Source: Nonomuraea candida | GTDB lineage: Bacteria > Actinomycetota > Actinomycetes > Streptosporangiales > Streptosporangiaceae | Assembly: GCF_000725485.1 (NCBI RefSeq) | Contig: NZ_KL647031.1 | Location: forward strand, 682,001 to 746,000 | Direction of reading: 5' to 3' | DNA: 64,000 bases | Part shown: piece after piece, positions 15,347-26,045 of the stretch | Layout: the number at the start of each line of letters is the position of its first letter | How positions within the stretch are numbered: position 1 is the first letter of the stretch | Notes under the pieces: model-generated | What the model saw: only the letters and a program-made list of their open reading frames with translations | Databases searched by the model: none | What the model was told of the DNA's origin: nothing | Made by a program: the position numbers and the translations under genes

Positions 15347-16324
15347 TCAAAGGGCCGCCGGGCCCACCAGTTCCGTGCGGGCGCGCTGGCGCAGCCAGGC
15401 CGCCGCGCCCGTCATCCCCGGCTGGGCCGCGACGATGAGCACGGTCCCGATCTCCGCCAGGTACGCGGCCATGTCCGGATTGTCCTCGAACCTGGCCCGG
15501 AAACCGCTGGCCCGCACGCGCTCCACGATGCGCGGCAGCACGCCGCCGGCCAGGTACACCCCGCCCCGGGCGCCGAGCGTGAGCGCGACGTTGCCGCTGA
15601 AGGTGCCCAGCATCGCGCAGAACACCTCGACCGTCTCCGCGCACAGCGAGTCGTCGACCCTGGCCACGATGTCCGAGGCGGTCAGCTCGGGCGCGGTGAC
15701 GCCGTTGACCAGGGCCAGCGCCCGGTGCAGCCGTACCAGCCCGGGGCCCGAGAGCAGGTGCTCGGCCACCACGTGCGGCAGGCCCTGCGCCTGCAGCGCC
15801 CGGACGATCTCCAGCTCGCGCGGCTCCAGCACCGGCACCGTGGCGTGCCCGCCCTCGCCGGGGATCGGGGCCCAGCCGTGCTCGACGGGCACCAGCCCGC
15901 CGACGCCGAGCCCGGTCCCCGGGCCCAGCACCGCCTTGACGCCGTGGTGCGGCGCGGGGCCGCCCAGGGAGACCAGCTCGTCGCCGTCCAGGTGCGGCAG
16001 CGACACGGCCAGCGCCTCGAAGTCGTTGAGGAGGCGGACGTAGGGGATCCCCAGGTCGCGTACGGACCCGGCCCAGTGCGAGTTCGTGAGCCGGTAGTGG
16101 TCGCCGTCGATCGGCCCGGCGAGCGCCAGGCAGGCCGCCCCCGGCCGCACTCCGCCCGCGTGTTCCGCGAGATAGGCGGCTACGGCTTCGGGAAGGGTGC
16201 CGTAGTCGGCACCGGCCAGGACCGCGACGTTCGTCGGCCGCGCCTCCAGGGACGTGACCAGGCCGAACCTGGCGTTGGTCCCTCCGATGTCGGCGACGAG
16301 CCACGGAAGGTCAAAGGCACTCAC
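15347..16324 (-). CDS. glk: Glucokinase (Glk family)
   Basis: ATP-dependent glucokinase of about 325 residues, making glucose 6-phosphate for Zwf. The N-terminal phosphate loop [14 protein letters not shown] marks the non-ROK Glk family; LNDFEALA carries the catalytic Asp and LGPGTGLG the second phosphate motif, with EGGHATVP after it. GTG at 16324 is chosen because GGAGG lies 5 bases upstream; an ATG at 16339 overlaps that ribosome-binding site. It sits in the Entner-Doudoroff cluster 150 bp downstream of edd, consistent with glucose entering the pathway by this kinase rather than by a PTS. Confidence 0.93.
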   Translation of the reverse strand: MSAFDLPWLVADIGGTNARFGLVTSLEARPTNVAVLAGADYGTLPEAVAAYLAEHAGGVRPGAACLALAGPIDGDHYRLTNSHWAGSVRDLGIPYVRLLNDFEALAVSLPHLDGDELVSLGGPAPHHGVKAVLGPGTGLGVGGLVPVEHGWAPIPGEGGHATVPVLEPRELEIVRALQAQGLPHVVAEHLLSGPGLVRLHRALALVNGVTAPELTASDIVARVDDSLCAETVEVFCAMLGTFSGNVALTLGARGGVYLAGGVLPRIVERVRASGFRARFEDNPDMAAYLAEIGTVLIVAAQPGMTGAAAWLRQRARTELVGPAAL

Positions 16325-16474
16325 GCATACCTCCGGCATTCAGGGCGGCGTCAAGATCGCGCGCCATACACCGAAGGATGCCACGACCGTTCACGGGAGG
16401 ATGTGAGGGTACGGGCTCAGGAGCGTTCAGAGCGCGCCAAACGGACATAGAGCACCGTACCGTCTTATAGTTGG

Positions 16475-18417
16475 TCACCGGACCAGTCCGGCGGGCCGCG
16501 CGCCGACCGACACGCCCGTCTCCAGGTGCGAGGAGCCCGCCTGGGCCGGGAAGCCCAGCCCGGGACCGTGGTGCGGCGACTCGGCGCCGCTGATCCCGAA
16601 GATGCCGGCGCCCTGCTCGGCGTGCCCCGCCATGCGGCGGAAGGCGGCGAACAGCTCACGGCCCGTGCCGACCCACTGGGCGTCGCTCAGCGGCCGGCCC
16701 TCCGGCGCGCGGCCGGCCAGCTCCTCGGCCGGCACCAGCAGCTCCAGCGTGCCCGCCGCCGAGTCCAGCCTGATCACGTCGCCGTCGCGCACCAGCGCGA
16801 TCGGCCCGCCGTCGGCGGCCTCGGGCGACAGGTGGATCGCCGCCGGCACCTTGCCCGACGCGCCCGACATGCGCCCGTCGGTGACGATGGCCACCCGCTG
16901 GCCCCGGTCGAGCAGCACCGCCAGGGGCGAGGTGAGCTTGTGCAGCTCGGGCATGCCGTTCGCGCTCGGGCCCTGGTAGCGGATGACCGCCACGAAGTCC
17001 TGCCCGTCCAGCTCGCCCGCCTCGAACGCCTTCATCAGGTCGAGCTGGTCGTGGAAGACCTTGGCCGGCGCCTCGATGACCAGGTGCTCGGGCTTGACCG
17101 CCGAGACCTTGCTGACGGCGCGGCCGAGGTTGCCCTCGACCATGTGGATGCCGCCGTCGGCCGAGAACGGGTCGGAGACCGGCCGCAGCACGTCCAGGTC
17201 CTTGCTGCCGCCGGTCACCGGCGACCAGACCAGCTCGCCGTCCACCAGCTCCGGCGCCTCGCGGTAACGGTCGAGGCCCGGGCCGGCCACGGTCATCACG
17301 TCGGCGTGCAGCAGGCCCGCGTCGAGCAGGTCGCCGATCAGCACCTGCATGCCGCCGGCCTCGCGGAAGTGGTTCACGTCCGCCTGGCCGTTGGGGTAGA
17401 TCTTGGTCAGCGACGGCACGACCTCCGACAGGCAGGCCAGGTCGTCCCAGGTCAGCACGATGCCCGCGGCGGCGGCCATGGCGACCAGGTGCAGCGTGTG
17501 GTTCGTGGAGCCGCCGGTGGCCAGCAGCGCGACGCAGGCGTTCACGATGGCCTTCTCGTCGACCAGCTCGCCGATCGGCGTGTACGCCCCGCCGTGCGCG
17601 GTGATCTCCACCGCCCGGCGCCCCGCGGCCTCGGTGAGGGCGTGGCGCAGCTCGGTGTGCGGGTTGACGAACGTCGAGCCCGGCAGGTGCAGGCCCATGA
17701 CCTCCATCAGCGCCTGGTTGGAGTTCGCGGTGCCGTAGAAGGTGCAGGTGCCGGGCGAGTGGTAGGACTTGGACTCGGCCTCCAGCAGCTCGTCCCTGCC
17801 CACCTTGCCCTCGGCGAACAACTGCCGGGTGCGCGCCTTGACCTTGTTCGGCAGGCCCGAGGTCATCGGGCCGGCCGGCACGAAGATCGCGGGCAGGTGC
17901 CCGAAGTGCAGCGCCCCGATGAACAGCCCCGGCACGATCTTGTCGCACACGCCCAGCAGCAGCGTGGCGTCGAACATGTCGTGCGACAGCGCGATCGCGG
18001 TGGCCATGGCGATGACGTCCCGGCTGTAGAGCGACAGCTCCATGCCCGCGCGGCCCTGCGTGATGCCGTCGCACATCGCCGGCACGCCGCCGGCCACCTG
18101 CGCCACGCCGCCGGCCTTGCGCACGGCCGCCTTCAGCTCCGGCGGGTAGGTCTCGTACGGCTGGTGCGCGGACAGCATGTCGTTGTAGCTGGTCACGATG
18201 GCCACGCCCGGCTTGGCCGTGCCGCGTAGGGCGGGCTTGTCCGCCTCGGGGGCGGCCGCGAAGCCGTGCGCGAGGTTCGCGCAGCCCAGGTGCGCCCGCG
18301 CCGGGCCCTTCGCCCTGGCGGCCTCGCCGTCGCGGCGGATGCGCTCCAGGTACACGGAGCGGCTGGCGGCGCTCCGCTCGGCGATCCGGTCGGTGATCTC
18401 CTGGATGACGGGGTTCA

Positions 18418-18418
<1 letters not shown>
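16475..18418 (-). CDS. edd: 6-phosphogluconate dehydratase
   Basis: Iron-sulfur dehydratase of the IlvD/Edd family, 647 residues, converting 6-phosphogluconate to KDPG. Family features visible: [22 protein letters not shown], the cluster cysteine in [25 protein letters not shown] with another conserved cysteine, and [17 protein letters not shown] near the end. Its ATG overlaps the zwf stop (ATGA), so the two are translationally coupled. Length over 600 and the TANSNQ segment separate Edd from dihydroxyacid dehydratase IlvD. It needs a 4Fe-4S cluster and should be oxygen-sensitive. Confidence 0.95.
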
Positions 18419-20007
<1,589 letters not shown>

Positions 20008-20100
20008 GGGTGGGGCTCCGATGATCTACCAAGCAGGGACAGAACGGACACTAACCAGAGTTTGGGTCGTACACAAGCGGAGTTTTGGCATTTGAGATGA

Positions 20101-20116
20101 AAAAGTCGTGACTTTT
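20101..20116. promoter_or_regulatory. Perfect palindrome between zwf and the ROK regulator
   Basis: AAAAGTC-GT-GACTTTT, 7-bp arms with a 2-bp centre, AT-rich at both ends. It lies 33 bp before the ROK ATG and 94 bp before the zwf start in a 141-bp divergent promoter region. Likely operator for the ROK protein. A related 16-mer occurs at 54173-54188. Confidence 0.65.
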
Positions 20117-20148
20117 CATGACACAAGCACATGTGGTTCACTTAGCCG

Positions 20149-21357
20149 ATGCCTCGACGTACCGCTGCCGCCCTCGCCACAAGTGGTGAGGTGCTCCGCC
20201 TCATCCGCACCGGTGAGGCCGTGACGCGGGCCGACCTCGGCCGGGTGACCGGCCTGTCGCGCCCCGCGGTGCAGCTGCGCGTCGGCGAGCTGCTGGAGCG
20301 CGGCCTCGTGGTGGAGCGCACCGACGCGCCCTCCACGGGCGGGCGCCCGCCCGTCCGGCTGGAGTTCAACGCCGCGGGCGGCGTGGTCCTCGTCGCGGCG
20401 CTCGGCGCCTCGCGCACCCGGGTGGCGGTCTGCGACCTGGCCGGGGCGGAGCTGGCCGGGCGCGAGTTCACGATGGACGTGGAGCAGGGGCCCGACATCG
20501 TGCTGCCGCTGCTCATGGACACCTGGGACGACCTGCTCGGCGACCGGCCGCGCTCGATGATCCGCGGCGTCGGGATGGGCGTGCCCGCCACGGTCGAGTT
20601 CGCGCAGGGCCGCACGGAGAGCGCCCGCGTCATGGCCTCCTGGACCGGCGTGGTCATCCCGCCGATCATCCACACCCGTTTCCCCGTGCCCGTGCTCGTG
20701 GACAACGACGTGAACGTGCTGGCCATCGGCGAGCACCGGGGCGCCTACCCCGACCTGAACGACCTGATGTTCGTCAAGATCTCCACGCGGATCGGCGCGG
20801 GCGTCATCGCCGGCGGCGGCATCCTGCGCGGCGCGCTCGGCGCGGCCGGCGAGATCGGCCACATCCCCGTGCTCGACGGCGGCGGCGTGCTGTGCCGCTG
20901 CGGCAACTACGACTGCGTCGACTCCGTGGCCAGCGGCACCGCGCTGCTGAAGGACCTGCGGGCGCGCGGCAAGGACGTCAAGACGATCGCCGACGTCACC
21001 GCCCTGGTGCGCGCGGGCGACGCCGAGACGATGGCCACGGTCCGCGAGGCCGGCCGCCGCATCGGCGAGGTGCTGGCCGGGGCGGTCAACATCCTCAACC
21101 CGTCGGTGGTGGTGCTGGGCGGGGACGTGGCGGAGGCGTTCGGGCCGCTGGTGTCGAGCATCCGCGAGGTCGTCTACCGCCGCTCCACCGCCCTGGCCAC
21201 CCGCCGGCTGCGCATCGAGCCCAGCCGGCTGGGCGCGGGCGCGGGCATCAGCGGATGCGCGGTGATGGTCCTGGACCACGTGCTCGCCCCGGAGGCCGTG
21301 GACGAGACCATGACCCTGACCGCCCTGCGCCACGAACGCGCCGCCGAACCGGCCTGA
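20149..21357 (+). CDS. ROK-family transcriptional regulator
   Basis: 402 residues with an N-terminal winged helix (TRADLGRVTGLSRPAVQLRVGELLERG, residues about 25-52 when split) and a ROK sugar-binding domain. Conserved parts: GVGMGVPATVEF, DNDVNVLAIGEHR, GAAGEIGHIPV and the zinc-binding cysteines in CRCGNYDCVD. ROK regulators bind sugars or sugar phosphates and repress sugar genes. It is divergent from zwf-edd-glk-eda, so control of the Entner-Doudoroff genes is the obvious role, with glucose or a phosphorylated derivative as effector (inference). No clear ribosome-binding site precedes the ATG. Confidence 0.93.
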   Translation: MPRRTAAALATSGEVLRLIRTGEAVTRADLGRVTGLSRPAVQLRVGELLERGLVVERTDAPSTGGRPPVRLEFNAAGGVVLVAALGASRTRVAVCDLAGAELAGREFTMDVEQGPDIVLPLLMDTWDDLLGDRPRSMIRGVGMGVPATVEFAQGRTESARVMASWTGVVIPPIIHTRFPVPVLVDNDVNVLAIGEHRGAYPDLNDLMFVKISTRIGAGVIAGGGILRGALGAAGEIGHIPVLDGGGVLCRCGNYDCVDSVASGTALLKDLRARGKDVKTIADVTALVRAGDAETMATVREAGRRIGEVLAGAVNILNPSVVVLGGDVAEAFGPLVSSIREVVYRRSTALATRRLRIEPSRLGAGAGISGCAVMVLDHVLAPEAVDETMTLTALRHERAAEPA

Positions 21358-21370
21358 CGACCCCCGCGCC

Positions 21371-21457
21371 CGCCTCGGGCACTGACCGCCCGCGCCGCCT
21401 CGGGCACTGATCGCTCGCGCCCGGACCCGTGCCGGGCCCCTCGCCCGGACCCGTGCC
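21371..21457. repeat. Two kinds of short direct repeats in a convergent gap
   Basis: CGCCTCGGGCACTGA occurs at 21371 and 21396 (period 25), then GCCCGGACCCGTGCC at 21419 and 21443 (period 24). The gap between the ROK and ABC-F stops holds nothing else I can name; self-complementary GC-rich parts may end transcription. Confidence 0.7.
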
Positions 21458-21474
21458 CGGACCAGGCTCCGCGC

Positions 21475-23049
21475 TCAGAGGTCCCAGCGGGGTTCGGGGC
21501 TCTCGCGGACGAGGCCGTCGGCGCCGAAGATGAGGTAGCGGTCGAGGTCGTCGGCGAACCAGCGGTCGTGCGTCACCGCCAGCACCGTCCCCTGGTATCC
21601 GGCCAGCCCGGCCTGCAGCGCCTCCGCGCTGGCCAGGTCGAGGTTGTCGGTCGGCTCGTCGAGCAGCAGCAGCGTCGCCCCCGACAGCTCCAGCAGCAGG
21701 ATCTGCAGCCTGGCCTGCTGCCCGCCCGACAGCGTCTCGAACGGCTGCCCGCCCGCCGGCGCCAGCTCGTAGCGGGCCAGCGCCGCCATCGCCTCGTTGC
21801 AGGTCAGCGCGTGCCCGGCCATCACCACCTCGGCGGTGGCACGCCCGTGCAGGTCGGGCCGGAGGTGGGTCTGGGCGAAGTAGCCGGGGCGGACCCTGGC
21901 GCCCAGCCGCGCGACGCCGGTGTGCGCGATCGGCTCGCCCGCCAGCAGGCGCAGGAAGTGGGACTTGCCGGTGCCGTTCATGCCCAGCACGCCGACGCGC
22001 TCGCCGTAGGAGAGCTCGGTGGAGAACGGCCGCAGCAGGCCGGTCAGCTCCAGCTCCTCGCACACCACGGCGCGCCTGCCGGTGCGCCCGCCGCGCAGCC
22101 GCATGCGGACGTTCTGCTCCTTCGGCGCGCGCTGCGGCGGCCCCGCCCGCTCGAACCGCGCCAGCCGCGTCACCGCCGACCGGTACGCCCCCGCCAGCGC
22201 GTCGTTGTGGGCCGAGCGCTGCCGCAGCGTGTGCACCAGCCGCCGCAGCCTGGCCCGCTCCTCCTCCCACCGCTGCCGCAGCTCCTCCAGCCGCTCCTTG
22301 CGCCGCCCGCGGGCCTCGGCGTAGGTCGCGAACCCGCCGCCGTGCACCCACACCGTGCGCCCCTCGACGGTGACGATCCGGTCGGCGGCCTCGGCCAGCA
22401 GCCGCCGGTCGTGGGAGACGAGCAGCACGGTCTTGGCCGAGCCCCTGATCGCCCGCTCCAGCCACTGCTTGGCCCGCACGTCGAGGAAGTTGTCGGGCTC
22501 GTCGAGGAGCAGCACCTCGTCGGGCCCGCGCAGCAGCGCCTCCAGCATGAGCCGCTTCTGCTCGCCGCCGGAGAGCGTGGCCAGGCTCCGGGCCCGGACC
22601 CGCTCGTAGGGGAGCCCCAGCGCCTCGGTGGCGCACACGTCCCACACCACCTCCAGCTCGTAGCCGCCCGCGTCGGCGTAGTCGGCGATGGCCTGGGCGT
22701 AGGCGAGCTGGCGCGGCTCGTCGTCGCGCGCCGCGATGGCCGCCTCCGCCCGCGCCAGCGCCGCGGCCGCCTCCCGCACGCGCCGCGGGGCCACGCCGAG
22801 CAGCAGGTCGTGCACGGTGCCCGCGCCGAGGAACTGCCGCATCACCCCGACGCCGCCGGTGGCCGCGACCCGCCCCTCGACCGGCGTCAGCTCGCCGGCG
22901 ACGAGGCGCAGCAGCGTGCTCTTGCCCGCCCCGTTGGGCCCGACCAGCGCCGCCTTGGCGCCCTCGCCGACCTTGAACGACACCTCCAGCAGCAACGGCC
23001 GCCCGTCGGGCAGCAGGTACGTCACCCCGCTCACTTCGACGTGCCCCAC
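21475..23049 (-). CDS. ABC-F family ATPase (ribosome-protection type)
   Basis: About 524 residues with two ATP-binding cassettes and no membrane spans. First cassette: Walker A GPNGAGKST and signature LSGGEQKR; second: GMNGTGKS and LSGGQQARL; Walker B of each ends in LLDEP. The cassettes are joined by a charged linker (RKERLEELRQRWEEERARL) that in this family reaches into the ribosome near the peptidyl-transferase centre. GTG at 23049 is preferred because GGAGG precedes it. Members confer antibiotic resistance or rescue stalled ribosomes. A divergent TetR gene 82 bp away suggests inducible resistance (inference). Drug class not predictable. Confidence 0.9.
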   Translation of the reverse strand: MGHVEVSGVTYLLPDGRPLLLEVSFKVGEGAKAALVGPNGAGKSTLLRLVAGELTPVEGRVAATGGVGVMRQFLGAGTVHDLLLGVAPRRVREAAAALARAEAAIAARDDEPRQLAYAQAIADYADAGGYELEVVWDVCATEALGLPYERVRARSLATLSGGEQKRLMLEALLRGPDEVLLLDEPDNFLDVRAKQWLERAIRGSAKTVLLVSHDRRLLAEAADRIVTVEGRTVWVHGGGFATYAEARGRRKERLEELRQRWEEERARLRRLVHTLRQRSAHNDALAGAYRSAVTRLARFERAGPPQRAPKEQNVRMRLRGGRTGRRAVVCEELELTGLLRPFSTELSYGERVGVLGMNGTGKSHFLRLLAGEPIAHTGVARLGARVRPGYFAQTHLRPDLHGRATAEVVMAGHALTCNEAMAALARYELAPAGGQPFETLSGGQQARLQILLLELSGATLLLLDEPTDNLDLASAEALQAGLAGYQGTVLAVTHDRWFADDLDRYLIFGADGLVRESPEPRWDL

Positions 23050-23119
23050 GAGACCTCCAGACCGCTCCACCGGATCAACGTTCCACCAACTAGACCATCG
23101 ATCCGGTCCCCGTACAACG

Positions 23120-23131
23120 TATTATCCCCGC
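23120..23131 (+). promoter_or_regulatory. -10 element TATTAT for a leaderless tetR transcript
   Basis: TATTAT at 23120-23125 is followed by 6 bases and then the GTG start at 23132, so transcription should begin at or beside the start codon. There is no ribosome-binding site. ACAACGT occurs at 23113-23120 and again at 23136-23142, which could be regulator half-sites. Confidence 0.5.
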
Positions 23132-23791
23132 GTGGACAACGTGTGGTCGCGCGACCGGAAGACCCCCAGGCAGACCCTGACGCTGGACCGGATCGTCACG
23201 GAGGCCGTGGCGCTGCTGGACGAGGAGGGCGTGGGCGGCCTGACCATGCGCCGCCTGGCCGAGCGTCTCGACACCGGCTCGACCACCCTCTACTGGCACG
23301 TCAAGACCAAGGACGACGTGCTGGACCTGGCCCTGGACGCCGTCTTCGGCGAGGTGGCGCTGGACGACCTGGCCGCCGCCCGCGACGGCGGCGACTGGCG
23401 GGCGCCGGTGCGGGGGCTGATGGGCCGGTGGCGGGCGGCGCTGCTGCGTCACCCGTGGTCGGCGACGATCCTGGACCGGCCGCTCATGGGCCCCAACGCG
23501 CTGGGGCGCACCGAGTTCCTCTACGGGACGCTGATCGCGGCCGGGTTCGCCGCGCCGAAGACGGCGGCCTTCAGCCTGGCCAACTACGTGATGGGCTCGG
23601 TCATCATGCAGGTCTCCTGGCAGCGGAGCGGCGAGCCGGACACCGGGGCGTTCCTGCGCGAGCGCGCCGGCCGCTATCCCGCCCTGGCCGGGCACGGCCT
23701 GGAGCACGACTGGGACGCCACGTTCGACGAGGGCCTCGGCTACCTCCTGGACGGCATGGCCGGCGCGCGCTCGGCGCCGGACCGGGCCTGA
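23132..23791 (+). CDS. TetR-family regulator
   Basis: 219 residues with a TetR helix-turn-helix at about 15-60 (GLTMRRLAERLDTGSTTLYWHV) and a TetR-type C-terminal ligand domain. The GTG start lies directly downstream of a -10 box, so the mRNA is probably leaderless. Divergent from the ABC-F ATPase gene, whose promoter it probably represses until an inducing drug binds. The first residues (VDNVWSRDRKTPRQTLT) match the usual length of the group. Confidence 0.9.
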   Translation: MDNVWSRDRKTPRQTLTLDRIVTEAVALLDEEGVGGLTMRRLAERLDTGSTTLYWHVKTKDDVLDLALDAVFGEVALDDLAAARDGGDWRAPVRGLMGRWRAALLRHPWSATILDRPLMGPNALGRTEFLYGTLIAAGFAAPKTAAFSLANYVMGSVIMQVSWQRSGEPDTGAFLRERAGRYPALAGHGLEHDWDATFDEGLGYLLDGMAGARSAPDRA

Positions 23792-23876
23792 CGTGACGGT
23801 TTCATGATCGACAATGCGGATCTCACGAGATGGAAGAAATGGGGCGAAAGTAGGGTCCTGAGGCTGGGAGCGACGC

Positions 23877-24455
23877 ATGATCCGGGTTCTGCTCGCCGAG
23901 GACATGCACATGGAGTCGGCCGGCGTGACGGTGCGGATCGACGCCCCATCCCTGGACGCCCCATCCCTGGAAGCCCCGCCCCTGGACGGGCCGGCCCGCC
24001 TGTCCGCGCCGGAGGCGATCGTCGCCCCCGCGAACGCCAGGGTGCGCCGCTTCCGGCTCAACGGGCACGACGCCATCAACGGCAAGGAGATGGACATGTC
24101 CCGGATCGACGAGGTGGTCCCGGCCGGAGCCACCGAGATCTGGGAGATCGAGAACACCGTGTACGCGCACAACTTCCACATCCACGAGGTGGCCTTCCAG
24201 GTGCTCGACGTGGACGGGGAGAGGCCGCCGGCGTACGGGAGCGGCCACAAGGACACGGTCTACGTGCCGCCGAAGAGCACCGTGCGGCTGGCCGTCCGGT
24301 TCGGCGGCTTCACGGACCCGGCGACGCCGTACATGTACCACTGCCACATCCTGCGGCACGAGGACTCCGGCATGATGGGCCAGTTCGTGATCGTGGAGCC
24401 CGGCACCGAGGACCAGGTGCCCCGGACGATCGCCACCGCCCACCCGGCGCACTGA
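23877..24455 (+). pseudogene. Chimeric remnant: response-regulator start fused to a multicopper oxidase C-terminal domain
   Basis: The frame opens with MIRVLLAEDMHM, the exact style of a NarL/DesR-type response regulator N-terminus, then changes to a repetitive linker (DAPSLDAPSLEAPP) and ends as the last cupredoxin domain of a multicopper oxidase. Copper ligands are visible: HNFHIHEVAF and HCHILRHEDSGMM. The first two cupredoxin domains, the secretion signal and the rest of the receiver domain are missing. A deletion joining two genes in frame is the simplest explanation. No oxidase activity is expected, since the trinuclear copper site needs domain 1. Expression remains possible. Confidence 0.65.
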
Positions 24456-24486
24456 GCCCCTGACGGGGCGGACCCCCGGCGCGCCG

Positions 24487-24570
24487 GGCGGCGGTCAGCG
24501 GGCGCCCGGCCGACCGCGCACGGCGGCCAGCGGGTGCACGCCCGGCCGGGCGGCGGTCAGCAGGTGCACA
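24487..24570. repeat. Three imperfect repeats spanning the end of the heme-utilisation gene
   Basis: GGCGGTCAGCGGGCGCCCGG, GGCGGCCAGCGGGTGCACGC and GGCGGTCAGCAGGTGCACAG recur about 30 bases apart. The last copy contains the stop codon and final codons of the gene at 24557-25258, so the downstream copies look like duplicated gene tails. Confidence 0.6.
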
Positions 24571-25258
24571 GGAGGCCGCGCAGCGCCGTCTCCAGGCACA
24601 TGCCGGAGCGGGCGGGCGTCGGCCACGGGAAGCGCACGAGCGACTCGTCCACCCGCACCGTCGCCCCGAACCGGTCCAGCTCCCACAGCCACACCTCGCC
24701 CGCCGGCTCCCCGAGCTGCCGCGTCACCCCGGCCGCGAGCTGGGGCCGGTGGGAGGCGTTGACGTGGGCGAGCACGCGCTCGGCCGTCTCGCTCAACGGG
24801 TCGGGCGCCGCCCCCAGGTAGTCGTCGGCGTCCAGCACCCCCGACTCCTGCCCCGTCAGGTACACCACCTGGCCCACGTCCATCCGCAACAACTGGGGCG
24901 CGTCCGGCCGGCCGAACCGCTCCAGCGCCTCGAACAGGCTCTCGTCCGCGGTGTGCGCGGCCACCGCCACCGCCGCGGCCCGCGCCTGCGGCTCCGGCAC
25001 GGCCTCGGCCCAGCCCTGCACCTCGATCAGCCCGCGCGGATGCGTGATGGTGCCCAGTTGCCGCATCGCCGTGAGGTTCACCGCCACCACGGCGTCGGCA
25101 CGCAGCCCGTGCAGCGCCTCGCCGGGGCGTACCAGCAGGATGGGCCGGCCGCGCTCGTCCACCCCGCCGCGCGCGGGTGAGGGGGCGCCGTCAACGGAGA
25201 GCTTGGCGACGGTGGCCGTCGCGGCGAGGGTGCGGACCCGCTCGGGGATCGGCAGCAT
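24557..25258 (-). CDS. DUF2470/HugZ-like heme-iron utilisation protein
   Basis: 233 residues. The N-terminal half resembles the flavin-reductase-like split barrel found in HugZ-type heme oxygenases, and the C-terminal half (LSETAERVLAHVNASHRPQL to the end) is a DUF2470-like domain. The protein has no signal peptide. Its ATG at 25258 lies 28 bp from an IdeR-type iron box shared with the divergent S4 gene, so expression should rise in iron shortage. Proteins of this kind help release iron from heme; heme degradation by this one is inferred from family and promoter. Confidence 0.7.
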   Translation of the reverse strand: MLPIPERVRTLAATATVAKLSVDGAPSPARGGVDERGRPILLVRPGEALHGLRADAVVAVNLTAMRQLGTITHPRGLIEVQGWAEAVPEPQARAAAVAVAAHTADESLFEALERFGRPDAPQLLRMDVGQVVYLTGQESGVLDADDYLGAAPDPLSETAERVLAHVNASHRPQLAAGVTRQLGEPAGEVWLWELDRFGATVRVDESLVRFPWPTPARSGMCLETALRGLLCTC

Positions 25259-25285
25259 GACGCCTCCTTGAGAGCAGCAACAGTG

Positions 25286-25319
25286 ATAGGTTAGCCTTAC
25301 CTAAGTAAGGACTACCTAA
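25286..25319. promoter_or_regulatory. Two overlapping IdeR/DtxR iron boxes in a divergent promoter
   Basis: ATAGGTTAGCCTTACCTAA (25286-25304) matches 16 of 19 positions of the known consensus TTAGGTTAGGCTAACCTAA. CTAAGTAAGGACTACCTAA (25301-25319) matches 13 of 19 and is shifted by 15 bp. The boxes lie 27 bp from the heme protein start and 16-31 bp from the S4 start, so both promoters should be iron-repressed. Confidence 0.8.
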
Positions 25320-25335
25320 TCACATTGAGGTGAAC

Positions 25336-25950
25336 GTGCGCTACACCGGCCCGAAGGTGCGACTGTCGCGTCGCGCGGGCGTCCCGCTGACCAGGAAAGC
25401 CGTCCGCTACTTCGAGCAGCGTCCCTACCCGCCGGGCGAGCACGGCCGCAAGACCAACCGCCGCACCACCGGCGACTACGGGCTGCGGCTGATGGAGAAG
25501 CAGAAGCTGCGCTGGTACTACGACGTGTCGGAGCGGCAGCTACGCCGCTACTGGGACCTGGCCGTGCGCAAGCCGGGCGCCTCGGGCACCGAGCTGGTCT
25601 CGCTGCTGGAGAGCCGCCTGGCCTCGCTCGTGCTGCGCTCCGGGCTGGCGCCGTCGATCTACGCGGCCCGCCAGTACATCAGCCACGGGCACATCGCCGT
25701 GGACGGCCGCAAGGTCGACATCCCCAGCTACCTGGTCAAGCCCGGCCAGGTCATCTCGGTACGCGAGCGCTCGCGCAGGATGCAGCCCTTCGTGGCCGCG
25801 TCGGAGGGCGTGTACGCCGACGAGCGCACGGCGCCGTACCTGTCGGTCGAGCTGCCGGAGCTGCGCTTCACCCTGACCCACCGGCCGGAGCGCGAGCAGA
25901 TCGCGATCCCGGTGGACGAGCAGCTCGTGGTGGAGTTCTACTCCCGCTAG
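25336..25950 (+). CDS. rpsD: 30S ribosomal protein S4 (cysteine-free form)
   Basis: 204 residues, the normal length for actinobacterial S4. It binds 16S rRNA early in 30S assembly. Seen: N-terminal basic region, YPPGEHGRK, the S4 RNA-binding domain from about residue 90 ([31 protein letters not shown]) and the C-terminal [10 protein letters not shown]. It has no zinc-binding cysteines. GTG at 25336 is preferred over 25330 because GAGGTGA precedes it. It stands alone rather than in the rpsK-rpoA operon and is preceded by an iron box. It may be the only S4 gene, as in streptomycetes, or an iron-regulated paralogue. Confidence 0.93.
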   Translation: MRYTGPKVRLSRRAGVPLTRKAVRYFEQRPYPPGEHGRKTNRRTTGDYGLRLMEKQKLRWYYDVSERQLRRYWDLAVRKPGASGTELVSLLESRLASLVLRSGLAPSIYAARQYISHGHIAVDGRKVDIPSYLVKPGQVISVRERSRRMQPFVAASEGVYADERTAPYLSVELPELRFTLTHRPEREQIAIPVDEQLVVEFYSR

Positions 25951-26004
25951 GCACTGCCGAAGGGCCCGGGAGGGGCGGCCGGCGCGACCCGCGCCTGCGG
26001 GGAC

Positions 26005-26045
26005 GGCCCGGGGGAGGCGGTCAGCGTGACCGCTTCCCCCGGGCC
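26005..26045. terminator. Strong bidirectional hairpin overlapping the channel gene end
   Basis: A 19-bp stem with one mismatch (left arm 26005-26023, right arm 26027-26045) and a GCG loop. It covers the last codons and stop of the ion channel gene and lies 54 bp after the S4 stop, so it can serve both convergent genes. Confidence 0.8.
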
